From positions 186,001 through 250,000 of the forward strand of contig NZ_FNYA01000005.1 in NCBI RefSeq assembly GCF_900108955.1: a stretch of 64,000 nt of DNA. The letters run 5' to 3'. The notes beneath the pieces were generated by a model. That model saw nothing but the letters and a program-made list of their open reading frames with translations, was not told the DNA's origin and did not search any database. Position numbers and translations under genes: made by a program. This document shows positions 42,234 to 49,540 of this stretch, in pieces. The DNA is from Flavobacterium terrigena (GTDB lineage Bacteria > Bacteroidota > Bacteroidia > Flavobacteriales > Flavobacteriaceae). The first letter of the stretch is position 1; the number at the start of each line of letters is the position of its first letter.

Positions 42234-42255
42234 AAATATATAAATAATTTTTATA

Positions 42256-42780
42256 TTATTTTGATACGGCTGGAGTAACAGCAGCTGGAACTTCGTTAAC
42301 TTTAACTGTTCCTTTAATTGTAATAATTTTTGGAGCAGAATTTTCTTCACTTGTCATAACTGTTACAGTTTTGTGGAAAGCACCACCAGCAGCAGCATTG
42401 TAAGTAGCAGTAACGATACCTTTTTCTCCTGGTTTAACAGCAGTTTTAGTATAGTTTGTTGCAGTACAACCACAAGAAGCTTTTACATTTGTTAATGTAA
42501 TATCTTTGTTTGTAGTGTTTGTAAATGTAAATTCATAAGAAACTGGTTTCCCTTGTTCAATAGTTCCAAACTCATGAGTTTCTTTTTCCCATTTTAATTG
42601 AGATGGAGTTTGTGGCGTTTGAACAGCGGCTGGTGAAGTAGCAACAGGTGAAGTAGCAACAGGTGAAGCCATAGGAGTTACAGTAACCGGTTTAGATTTT
42701 GCTGTACTTTTAGATTTAGTTTGTGCAAATGACACTGATGTTACTAATAATGCAAATGCAAGTAATTTTACTGTTTTCAT
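42256..42780 (-). CDS. Exported DUF1573 protein
   Basis: The 174-residue product has signal MKTVKLLAFALLVTSVSFAQ and a low-complexity Lys/Ser then Pro/Ala/Thr linker with a short tandem repeat (PVATS twice, ~42-51). The DUF1573 Ig-like domain follows: HEFGTIEQGKPVSYEFTFTNTTNKDITLTNVKASCGCTATNY...PGEKGIVTATYNAAAGG. The CGC motif is family-conserved. The family is abundant in Bacteroidota and its function is unsettled. A -7-like TACATTTG (minus strand, 42817-42824) precedes it. Confidence 0.88.
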   Translation of the reverse strand: MKTVKLLAFALLVTSVSFAQTKSKSTAKSKPVTVTPMASPVATSPVATSPAAVQTPQTPSQLKWEKETHEFGTIEQGKPVSYEFTFTNTTNKDITLTNVKASCGCTATNYTKTAVKPGEKGIVTATYNAAAGGAFHKTVTVMTSEENSAPKIITIKGTVKVNEVPAAVTPAVSK

Positions 42781-42844
42781 AATATTTATTTTTAAGTTTT
42801 AAATTTTTTGATATAGCAAATGTATTTATTTTTTTAAATAATGC

Positions 42845-42889
42845 TGTTAATCAGTTATATTTATTGTGTTAATGACTTGTTAATGATTA
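42845..42889. promoter_or_regulatory. GTTAAT repeats upstream of the RprXY-like pair
   Basis: GTTAATGACTT (42868-42878) and GTTAATGATTA (42879-42889) form an 11-bp tandem repeat, and a third GTTAAT starts at 42845. The position, 49 bases before the kinase ATG and between it and the divergent DUF1573 gene, and the 11-bp phasing suggest a site for an OmpR-type regulator, possibly the one encoded at 44202. Confidence 0.4.
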
Positions 42890-42937
42890 ATTTCGCTTCA
42901 AAATTTGTAGTAATATCGTTAAAAATTTGAATAGAAA

Positions 42938-44209
42938 ATGAAGTTATCTAGATTTAATATTGTCATCATAATTGGCTTCCTCGCAATCGTTGGAGTAATT
43001 ATTATGCAATTATTTTTAATTAATAACGCACACAAATTAGCCAAAAAAGATACGGAAGACAAAATTTTCTTTGCACTTCAAGAAGTATTAGAAAAACTAT
43101 ACAAAGACAATCAAACGGGTTTATTAGTTGCGAATCAGGTTGAAAAAGTTTCCGATGATTACTTTACAGTAAACGTAAATTACGAATTTGAAAATACGGT
43201 TTTAGAACATTATTTAATTTCAGAATTTCAGAAAAATAACTTGGATGTCGATTTTGAATACGCGGTTTACAATTGTACTTCCGATCAAATGGCGTTTAGT
43301 AATCACATTAACAGCAACGGAAAAATTGAACCTATTAAATGTCCCACTTGTTTTACTAAAAACCCAGAATACACCTATTATTTCGCGATACGATTTCCAG
43401 ATATCAAACAAAATTATTTTAAAAACTTAAATCAATATTGGATATTCACCACCGTATTGTTTTTGGTTTTAATCATTTATGTGTATTCAGTTGTGTTAAT
43501 GTTAAAACAGAAAAAATACACGGAATTGCAAAAAGATTTCATCAATAACATGTCGCATGAGTTTAAAACGCCATTAGCTTCTATTCTGATTGCGTCAAAT
43601 TATGTGAAACAGCAAAATGAAATCAAACAGAATCCGAAACTCTTAAAATACAATCAAATTATTGTCAATCAGACCAATAAATTGAATGAACATATTGAAA
43701 AAATCTTGTATGTAGCTAAAACGGAAAGCAAGCAAATGCTAATTGATAAAACGAATTTCGAATTGAAACCCGTTTTAGATTTACTGAAAGACAATATCAT
43801 TTTAAAATACGACAAGGAAATTGACATCAAAATAAATATTGCGAAGCCTTTTAAAATCAAGGCAGACGAATTTCACGTGTATAACATTTTGTTCAATTTG
43901 GTTGATAACGCAGTAAAATACACGGAAACTAAACCCGAAATTGAAATTGATGTTCATGAAAACAACCAGAAACTTCAAATTCAAATTAAAGATAAAGGTT
44001 GCGGAATTCCTACAAAAGATTTACCTTTCGTTTTCGATAAATTCTACCGAGTTTCAAGAAAAGATATTTCAAACATTGAAGGTTTTGGTATTGGATTATC
44101 GTATGTGAAAAAGATTTGCGATTTACATCGATGGAAAATTGCTATCACTAATAATTCAGACAAAGGAATAACAGTTACCATTTTAATTAATTCAAAAGAT
44201 TATGCCTAA
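42938..44209 (+). CDS. Sensor histidine kinase (RprX-like)
   Basis: The 423-residue protein has TM1 (IVIIIGFLAIVGVIIMQLFLI), a ~135-residue periplasmic sensor region with three cysteines (YNCTSD, KCPTC), and TM2 (WIFTTVLFLVLIIYVYSVVLML). HisKA follows with FINNMSHEFKTPLASILIASNYV, and HATPase with NLVDNAVKY and GFGIGLSYVKKICDLH. Its stop overlaps the response regulator start by 8 bases. Arrangement and H-box resemble the RprX kinases of Bacteroidota; the cysteines could form a redox-sensitive or metal site. Confidence 0.88.
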   Translation: MKLSRFNIVIIIGFLAIVGVIIMQLFLINNAHKLAKKDTEDKIFFALQEVLEKLYKDNQTGLLVANQVEKVSDDYFTVNVNYEFENTVLEHYLISEFQKNNLDVDFEYAVYNCTSDQMAFSNHINSNGKIEPIKCPTCFTKNPEYTYYFAIRFPDIKQNYFKNLNQYWIFTTVLFLVLIIYVYSVVLMLKQKKYTELQKDFINNMSHEFKTPLASILIASNYVKQQNEIKQNPKLLKYNQIIVNQTNKLNEHIEKILYVAKTESKQMLIDKTNFELKPVLDLLKDNIILKYDKEIDIKINIAKPFKIKADEFHVYNILFNLVDNAVKYTETKPEIEIDVHENNQKLQIQIKDKGCGIPTKDLPFVFDKFYRVSRKDISNIEGFGIGLSYVKKICDLHRWKIAITNNSDKGITVTILINSKDYA

Positions 44210-44885
44210 AAAGAAGGTTTTATATGTTGAAGACGAAGAAACTCTAGCGTTTTTAACTTCCGATAATTTAGAACAACATTTTGATGTGGTGCATTGTACC
44301 AATGGGAAAATAGGTTTAGATACCTTTTGTAAAGGCCAATTTGACATTGTGGTTACCGATATTATGATGCCAGAAATGGACGGATTTGAATTGGCGACGG
44401 AAATTAGAAAGCGCAATCAAGAAATTCCTATTATCTTTTTGTCGGCGAAAACCATGAAAGAAGACAGAATTAAAGGGTTGAAATTAGGTGCTGATGATTA
44501 TTTAGTGAAACCCTATTCTATTGAAGAACTGATTTTAAAAATTGAAGTGTTTTTACACCGAAGTCAGAAAAATACAGAAAAAACCGTAAAACAATATGAA
44601 TTTGCTGGTTTTATTTTTGAACCTGAAAATTATTTAATTAAAAACGAAACGGCAAAAACCACACTTACTGAGCGTGAAGCTCAATTACTAAAACTGTTTT
44701 TAGACAATCCAAATACGGTTTTAAAACGCGAAAAAATCCTAATGGAACTTTGGGGTTCCGACGATTATTTTTTAGGAAGAAGTTTGGATGTTTTTATTTC
44801 TCGTTTGCGAAAAATATTTAAAGAAACACCGAGTTTATCTATTGAAAACATTCCTAGAGTTGGGTTTAAATGGGTTAGTGAGTAG
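44202..44885 (+). CDS. OmpR-family response regulator (RprY-like)
   Basis: The 227-residue protein has an N-terminal receiver with YVEDEE, phospho-Asp53 (VVTDIMMPEMDGFELA), Lys in LVKPYSIEELI, and a winged-helix C-terminal domain (LTEREAQLLKLFLDNPNTVLKREKILMELWG...RSLDVFISRLRKIF...IPRVGFKWV). It forms an operon with the overlapping kinase gene. Regulated genes are unknown; the GTTAAT repeats upstream of the operon may be its own site. Confidence 0.88.
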   Translation: MPKKKVLYVEDEETLAFLTSDNLEQHFDVVHCTNGKIGLDTFCKGQFDIVVTDIMMPEMDGFELATEIRKRNQEIPIIFLSAKTMKEDRIKGLKLGADDYLVKPYSIEELILKIEVFLHRSQKNTEKTVKQYEFAGFIFEPENYLIKNETAKTTLTEREAQLLKLFLDNPNTVLKREKILMELWGSDDYFLGRSLDVFISRLRKIFKETPSLSIENIPRVGFKWVSE

Positions 44886-44934
44886 GTTTTATAAAAAAAA
44901 TCACACGAAATTAGCAATCCAGTTTATCCGCCTA

Positions 44935-45021
44935 GTTTGTCATCCTTAAAGGATCTCTTACTGTTTCAATTTAATGTATTGTGAGACTTGCTTTGCGTGA
45001 GACCCTTTCAGGGTGACAAAC
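44935..45021. repeat. REP-like imperfect inverted repeat
   Basis: The left arm 44935-44957 (starts GTTTGTCATCCTTAAAGGAT) matches the reverse complement of the right arm 44999-45021 at 20 of 23 positions, with a 41-bp centre. Each arm itself contains a small hairpin (ATCCTTAAAGGAT, CCCTTTCAGGG). The wording TGTCATCCT...AGGGTGACA is that of dispersed palindromic elements found in many Bacteroidota spacers. It also could form a terminator for the RprY-like gene. Confidence 0.65.
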
Positions 45022-45027
45022 ATTGGG

Positions 45028-45354
45028 TTAACTATTTGCTTTTAAAATAAATTTATTTAGAACGTTTTCTAAAAATTCAGTTTGATTCTTGAATTTATTT
45101 CTGCTTTCAAAAAGTATCATTTCTTTATTTTCAACTATAATTTTTTCACCTTTACAAGTAATTGTATAATAACCAATTTTATTTATTTCTTCTCTAAAAA
45201 GATATTGATTCTCAACTAACACATCATAATTATCTTCAATCTCAAACATGTCAAAATATCTATTCATAATTCTAATTAAATCATATGAATTGGAAAATGA
45301 TGGATATAACCAAACAATCACTAAAATTATAAAATGTTCTAATTTTAATTTCAT
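45028..45354 (-). CDS. Hypothetical small membrane-anchored protein
   Basis: ATG 45354 gives a 108-residue product starting MKLKLEHFIILVIVWLYPSFSNS, a single N-terminal hydrophobic segment or signal. It is followed by an acidic/aromatic soluble part (NRYFDMFEIEDNYDVLVENQYLF, YYTITCKGEKIIVENKEM). A longer frame to 45408 would overlap cvpA by 44 bases and is less likely. It lies 10 bases after cvpA. It is more AT-rich than its neighbours. No family is recognised. Confidence 0.55.
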   Translation of the reverse strand: MKLKLEHFIILVIVWLYPSFSNSYDLIRIMNRYFDMFEIEDNYDVLVENQYLFREEINKIGYYTITCKGEKIIVENKEMILFESRNKFKNQTEFLENVLNKFILKANS

Positions 45355-45364
45355 AATACTTCTT

Positions 45365-45925
45365 CTAATTTTGATCAACTTCCGTAGAATCCAAAACTTG
45401 TTTCTCACCCGATTCAGCTTTCGCTTTCTCCTTAAATTCTTCGTACCATTTTTCTAAACTCGGATACATAAATTTAGAAACGGCTTGTATCGGATTATAA
45501 AAAACCGAATTATTCAACGTTTCTTCCTTCACCAACATATGATTAATGTTGATTTTCTGAAACAAACTTATCAAAACACTCAATATTAAAATGCTTTTCA
45601 ACATACTAAAAATTGCGCCTCCTAATTTATTCAGCCAACCTAAAGAAGCGAAATTTGTAAGGCTCGTAAAAAATTTGGCCAACAAATAAATACCAACAAC
45701 GACTAATAAAAAAGTAATCGCGAAAGCAATAATTTCAATATATTTTGGATTAACTTTTATCAAATCTTCTAATGATAATCGAACCAAATGCGAAAATTTT
45801 ATCGCTACAAAAATTCCAATTATCAAAGAAGCAAAAGAAGCAATTTCAACAAAAAGACCGTTTTTCAAACCCGTAAATAAAGCGTAGCCTAATAAAGCGG
45901 TGAAAACAATATCGATAAAACTCAT
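45365..45925 (-). CDS. CvpA family membrane protein
   Basis: The 186-residue protein has four predicted membrane segments: FTALLGYALFTGLKNGLFVEIASFASLIIGIFVAI, YIEIIAFAITFLLVVVGIYLLA and LNKLGGAIFSMLKSILILSVLISLF. A charged Lys/Glu C-terminal tail follows. The N-terminal pattern (MSFIDIVFTALLGYALFTGLKNG) is that of CvpA proteins, linked in enterobacteria to colicin V production and envelope integrity. Precise function in Bacteroidota is unknown. Confidence 0.85.
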   Translation of the reverse strand: MSFIDIVFTALLGYALFTGLKNGLFVEIASFASLIIGIFVAIKFSHLVRLSLEDLIKVNPKYIEIIAFAITFLLVVVGIYLLAKFFTSLTNFASLGWLNKLGGAIFSMLKSILILSVLISLFQKININHMLVKEETLNNSVFYNPIQAVSKFMYPSLEKWYEEFKEKAKAESGEKQVLDSTEVDQN

Positions 45926-45999
45926 ATTTTTAATTTTCTAAAAACAAAACTACAAAATGCAATCCTCAAATACTATCTTTGCAAAAAAACAAAACAGAA

Positions 46000-46356
46000 A
46001 TGTCTAGAGATACACAATTAAAAGAACGCTGGGAAAAAGTAGTGTCTTTTTTATCTGAAAAATTTGCCGATGGTGATGAATTGGATTTAGATGCAATTAT
46101 TTACTTAATTGGCGTTCAGGAATTAGGCAAAATAAATACAACATTCAAAAAAGACGAAAAAGTAAACCTAATGCACATTGCTATTTGTAAACTTTTAGAA
46201 CCTTACGGATATTACGAATTTGAATTTTTCGACAAAGATGGTTGGCCACATTATAAAGTGACGAAAGAATTACCAACGCTAAAAGCAGGTGAACAATCGG
46301 TTTTAATGAAAGAAGCGATTGTAAATTATTTTTTAGAAAAAGAAATAATAAATTAG
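46000..46356 (+). CDS. Conserved hypothetical protein (118 aa)
   Basis: Start ATG 46000 (MSRDTQLKERWEKVVSFLSEKFADGDELDLDAIIYLIGVQELG). The upstream TTG at 45979 lies inside the -7 box TATCTTTG (45974-45981) and cannot be the start. The product is a soluble alpha/beta protein with KDEKVNLMHIAICKLLEPYGYYEFEFFDKDGWPHY in the middle and a helical end. I recall this layout as a conserved Bacteroidota orphan family without assigned function. It sits upstream of pheS with a 101-bp repeat-rich gap. Confidence 0.7.
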   Translation: MSRDTQLKERWEKVVSFLSEKFADGDELDLDAIIYLIGVQELGKINTTFKKDEKVNLMHIAICKLLEPYGYYEFEFFDKDGWPHYKVTKELPTLKAGEQSVLMKEAIVNYFLEKEIIN

Positions 46357-46390
46357 TCTCAGTGTTCAGTTTTTAGTATTCAGTTCAAAC

Positions 46391-46420
46391 TATTCACTAT
46401 TCACTATTCACTATTCACTA
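46391..46420. repeat. 7-bp tandem repeat (TATTCAC, four copies) in the pheS promoter
   Basis: Four exact TATTCAC units (46391-46418) plus TA. They occupy the position expected for the -33 element of the promoter whose -7 box TAAATTTG lies at 46430-46437, 20 bases before the pheS ATG. Confidence 0.85.
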
Positions 46421-46457
46421 AAAAATACATAAATTTGCAGACAATTACCCTTTTACG

Positions 46458-47477
46458 ATGATAGATAAGATAAAACAACATATTAAAGAAGCTCAAGCTT
46501 TTACAACTGAAGACAAAACGACTTTAGAAGAATTTCGTATTAAATACTTAGGAAGTAAAGGTTTATTGAAAGATTTTTTTGCTGAATTTAAAAACGTACC
46601 TAACGAACAAAAGAAAGAATTTGGTCAGGTAATTAACGAATTAAAAAATACGGCGGAAGAAAAAGTAAAAAGCATTCAGGAACTTTTAGAATCTAAAACA
46701 GAATCTATTAACTTGTTTGGCGATTTATCTCGTCCGGGAACTCCAATTAATATTGGTTCTCGTCATCCTATTTCTTTAGTGAAAAATCAAATTTTAGATG
46801 TGTTTTCTACGATTGGTTTTAATGTCTCTGAAGGTCCGGAAATTGAAGACGATTGGCATAACTTTACGGCTTTAAATTTACCAGAATATCACCCAGCGCG
46901 TGATATGCAGGATACGTTTTTCATTCAAACGAATCCAGATGTTTTATTAAGAACGCATACTTCGTCTGTTCAGGTGAGATATATGGAAAACAACAAACCG
47001 CCTATTAGAACGATTTCTCCAGGTAGAGTTTTCCGTAACGAAGCGATTTCGTCTCGTTCACACTGTATTTTCCACCAAGTTGAAGGTTTATATATTGATA
47101 AAAATGTTTCGTTTGCAGATTTAAAACAAACGTTATTATATTTCACAAAAGAAATGTTCGGGAAATCGAAAATCAGATTACGTCCGTCTTATTTCCCATT
47201 TACAGAACCAAGTGCAGAAGTAGATATTTATTGGGGATTGAAAACTGAAACTGACTACCGAATTACGAAAGGAACAGGTTGGTTAGAAATTATGGGTTGC
47301 GGAATGGTAGATCCAAATGTTTTGAAAAACTGTGGAATTGACCCAAACGAATATACAGGGTACGCCTTTGGTATGGGAATTGAAAGAATTGCGATGTTAT
47401 TGTACCAAATTGGCGATATTAGAATGTTTTATGAAAACGATGTACGTTTCTTAGAACAATTTAAATCTAGTTTATAA
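46458..47477 (+). CDS. pheS: Phenylalanyl-tRNA synthetase alpha subunit
   Basis: The 339-residue class II aminoacyl-tRNA synthetase subunit has an N-terminal coiled coil (~1-90) for tRNA binding. Motif 1 is around LVKNQILDVFSTIGF, motif 2 is PGRVFRNEAISSRSHCIFHQVEGLYID, and motif 3 is GYAFGMGIERIAMLLYQIGDIR. Residues for Phe recognition are in the conserved FTEPSAEVDIYW block. pheT is not adjacent. It ends in a clear terminator and has a -7 box at 46430-46437. Confidence 0.97.
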   Translation: MIDKIKQHIKEAQAFTTEDKTTLEEFRIKYLGSKGLLKDFFAEFKNVPNEQKKEFGQVINELKNTAEEKVKSIQELLESKTESINLFGDLSRPGTPINIGSRHPISLVKNQILDVFSTIGFNVSEGPEIEDDWHNFTALNLPEYHPARDMQDTFFIQTNPDVLLRTHTSSVQVRYMENNKPPIRTISPGRVFRNEAISSRSHCIFHQVEGLYIDKNVSFADLKQTLLYFTKEMFGKSKIRLRPSYFPFTEPSAEVDIYWGLKTETDYRITKGTGWLEIMGCGMVDPNVLKNCGIDPNEYTGYAFGMGIERIAMLLYQIGDIRMFYENDVRFLEQFKSSL

Positions 47478-47480
47478 TAA

Positions 47481-47511
47481 AAAAAGCTCAGCAAATGCTG
47501 AGCTTTTTTTA
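47481..47511 (+). terminator. Terminator of pheS
   Basis: AGCTCAGC (47485-47492) pairs with GCTGAGCT (47497-47504) over loop AAAT, flanked by A- and T-runs. It also faces the 3' end of the convergent tRNA-Leu gene and can serve both. Confidence 0.9.
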
Positions 47512-47516
47512 TTTTG

Positions 47517-47596
47517 TACCCGGAGTGGGAATCGAACCCACACTCCAAGGAACACGAGTTTGAGTCGTGCGCGTCTACCAATTCCGCCATCCGGGC
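47517..47596 (-). tRNA. tRNA-Leu (anticodon CAA)
   Basis: On the minus strand acceptor GCCCGGA pairs with TCCGGGT (discriminator A at 47517). The D-arm GGCGGAATTGGTAGACGCGC precedes the anticodon stem-loop CACGACTCAAACTCGTG, loop CTCAAAC with anticodon CAA. A variable arm and GGTTCGATTCC T-loop complete the gene. A -7 box TATATTTG (47659-47666, minus strand) lies 63 bases upstream. CCA is not encoded. Confidence 0.95.
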
Positions 47597-47731
47597 ATTG
47601 AAAAGTTTTTCAAAGTGAAAAAAGATTATTTTCAACTTCTTTACTTTTTTAGAGTGTGCAAATATAAGTAAAGTTTCGAATTTGGATATAAAAATACTTA
47701 AAAATTTACTTTCAGAGTCCGATTTTATTTT

Positions 47732-47739
47732 TACCTTTG
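47732..47739 (+). promoter_or_regulatory. -7 element of the prs promoter
   Basis: TACCTTTG followed by CACCCG matches the -7 consensus; at the -33 position there is TTT rather than TTG. The leader to the prs ATG is about 45 bases. Confidence 0.5.
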
Positions 47740-47790
47740 CACCCGATTAAGCATACACAGGACTAACTAACTACATAACAACAAATTAAA

Positions 47791-48732
47791 ATGTCATACA
47801 ACGAGCCCGAAGCAAAAATATTTGCCTGTTCGCAAAGTGTGTATCTAGCGGAAGAAATTGCCAGTAAATATGGTGTACCGCTAGGTAAAGTAACATTCTC
47901 TAAATACAGTGATGGTGAATTTCAACCGTCATTTGAAGAATCAATCAGAGGTCTTCGTGTATTTTTAGTGTGTTCCACTTTTCCAAGCGCAGATAATTTA
48001 ATGGAATTGTTATTAATGATTGATGCGGCTAAAAGAGCATCAGCCAGACATATCACTGCGGTTATCCCATACTTTGGATGGGCTAGACAAGACAGAAAAG
48101 ACAAACCAAGAGTTCCGATTGGAGCAAAATTGGTAGCTAAATTATTAGAAACAGCAGGAGCTACTAGAATTATGACCATGGATTTACATGCAGATCAAAT
48201 TCAGGGATTTTTTGAAAAACCAGTGGATCACTTGTTTGCTTCAACTATCTTTTTACCTTATGTGAAAAGTTTAGGTTTAGAAAACTTGACAATCGCTTCA
48301 CCTGATATGGGTGGTTCTAAAAGAGCTTATGCGTATTCTAAATTTTTAGAATCAGATGTAGTAATTTGCTACAAACAAAGAAAAATGGCCAATGTAATTG
48401 ATACAATGGAATTGATTGGAGAGGTGAAAGGTCGTCATGTGATTTTAGTAGATGACATGATTGATACTGGAGGTACATTAGCAAAAGCCGCTGATGTAAT
48501 GATTGAAAAAGGCGCTTTGAGTGTAAGAGCAATTTGTACGCACCCTATTTTATCTGGTGAAGCATACGAAAAAATTGAAAACTCAAAATTAGAAGAGTTA
48601 ATTGTTACAGATTCTATTCCATTAAGAAGAGAATCTAAAAAGATAAAAGTTGTAAGTTGTGCCCCATTATTTGCAGAAGTAATGCACATGGTACAAAACA
48701 ACAATTCCATTAGTGGAAAGTTTTTAATGTAA
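47791..48732 (+). CDS. prs: Ribose-phosphate pyrophosphokinase
   Basis: The 313-residue enzyme makes PRPP from ribose 5-phosphate and ATP for nucleotide, His and Trp synthesis. Conserved elements are KYSDGEFQPSFEESIRG, PYFGWARQDRKDKPRVPIGAKLVAKLL (ATP loop), MDLHADQIQGFF, and the PRPP-binding VILVDDMIDTGGTLAKA. The length is typical. It is 74 bases upstream of rplY on the same strand. Confidence 0.97.
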   Translation: MSYNEPEAKIFACSQSVYLAEEIASKYGVPLGKVTFSKYSDGEFQPSFEESIRGLRVFLVCSTFPSADNLMELLLMIDAAKRASARHITAVIPYFGWARQDRKDKPRVPIGAKLVAKLLETAGATRIMTMDLHADQIQGFFEKPVDHLFASTIFLPYVKSLGLENLTIASPDMGGSKRAYAYSKFLESDVVICYKQRKMANVIDTMELIGEVKGRHVILVDDMIDTGGTLAKAADVMIEKGALSVRAICTHPILSGEAYEKIENSKLEELIVTDSIPLRRESKKIKVVSCAPLFAEVMHMVQNNNSISGKFLM

Positions 48733-48806
48733 AGTTAGCGGGTTTGAAGATGTTCATTCCTTTAAACCACTAACCAATTTTTTTTATTAATTTTAATTTA
48801 TTTCAA

Positions 48807-49412
48807 ATGAAATCAATTACGATCAAAGGATCACAAAGAGAAAGCGTGGGCAAAGTAGCTACTAAAGCCTTACGTAATGCTGGAATGGTTCCTTGCGTTA
48901 TTTACGGAGGGGAAAATCCAGTACATTTTAGTGCTGAAGAAAGAGCATTTAAAGGTTTAGTTTACACTCCAGAAGCGCACACTGTAGTAATTGAATTAGA
49001 AGGTGGAAAGAAATTTGATGGTATCTTACAAGATATCCAATTTCACCCAGTTTCTGACAAAATTTTACACGTAGATTTCTATAATCTAGATGCTGCAAAA
49101 GAAATTACAATGGAAGTACCTGTTAAAGTTACTGGAACATCTCCAGGAGTTTTATTAGGAGGGGTTTTACGTTTAAACCAACGTAAATTAAAAGTGAGAG
49201 CTTTACCTGCTAACTTACCAGATTTCGTTGAAGCAAACATTTCTGAATTAGAAATGGGTAACAAATTATATGTTACTAAATTAGCAGCAGATGGTTACAA
49301 AATTTTACACCCAGACAACACTGTTGTTTGTCAAGTAAGAATTTCTCGTGCTGCAATGAAAGCTGCTCAAGAAGCTGCAAAAGCAGAAAAAGGAGCAAAA
49401 AAGAAAAAATAA
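48807..49412 (+). CDS. rplY: 50S ribosomal protein L25 (general stress protein Ctc type)
   Basis: The 201-residue protein has the two-domain Ctc form. An N-terminal 5S-rRNA-binding L25 domain ([33 protein letters not shown]) is followed by a C-terminal TL5-type domain ([48 protein letters not shown]). A Lys/Ala-rich tail ends the chain. The prs-rplY order is common in bacteria. It ends in a perfect terminator. Confidence 0.96.
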   Translation: MKSITIKGSQRESVGKVATKALRNAGMVPCVIYGGENPVHFSAEERAFKGLVYTPEAHTVVIELEGGKKFDGILQDIQFHPVSDKILHVDFYNLDAAKEITMEVPVKVTGTSPGVLLGGVLRLNQRKLKVRALPANLPDFVEANISELEMGNKLYVTKLAADGYKILHPDNTVVCQVRISRAAMKAAQEAAKAEKGAKKKK

Positions 49413-49432
49413 TTCAATTTTCTCTTATACAG

Positions 49433-49462
49433 AAATCCCGAGCAATGCTCGGGATTTTTTTT
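49433..49462 (+). terminator. Terminator of prs-rplY
   Basis: AAATCCCGAGC (49433-49443) and GCTCGGGATTT (49447-49457) form a perfect stem with a 3-base loop, followed by a T-run. Confidence 0.92.
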
Positions 49463-49490
49463 ATATCTGTTTGAATAAAACTTATAAAAA

Positions 49491-49518
49491 AAGACCGCAC
49501 AGATGTACGGCCTTTCAG
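49491..49518 (-). terminator. Terminator of the PhoD-like gene
   Basis: On the minus strand an imperfect stem (AAGGCCGT with GCGGTCTT, including one G-T pair; 49493-49518) precedes a T7 run. It lies about 25 bases after the stop codon at 49541. Confidence 0.65.
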
Positions 49519-49540
49519 CAAAATATAACGAACCTGATTA

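Noticed and set aside
47429..47635. Open frame on the minus strand reading MAELVDAHDSNSC in part
   Set aside because: It runs through the tRNA-Leu gene and the pheS terminator; such frames are a well-known artefact of tRNA-Leu sequences.
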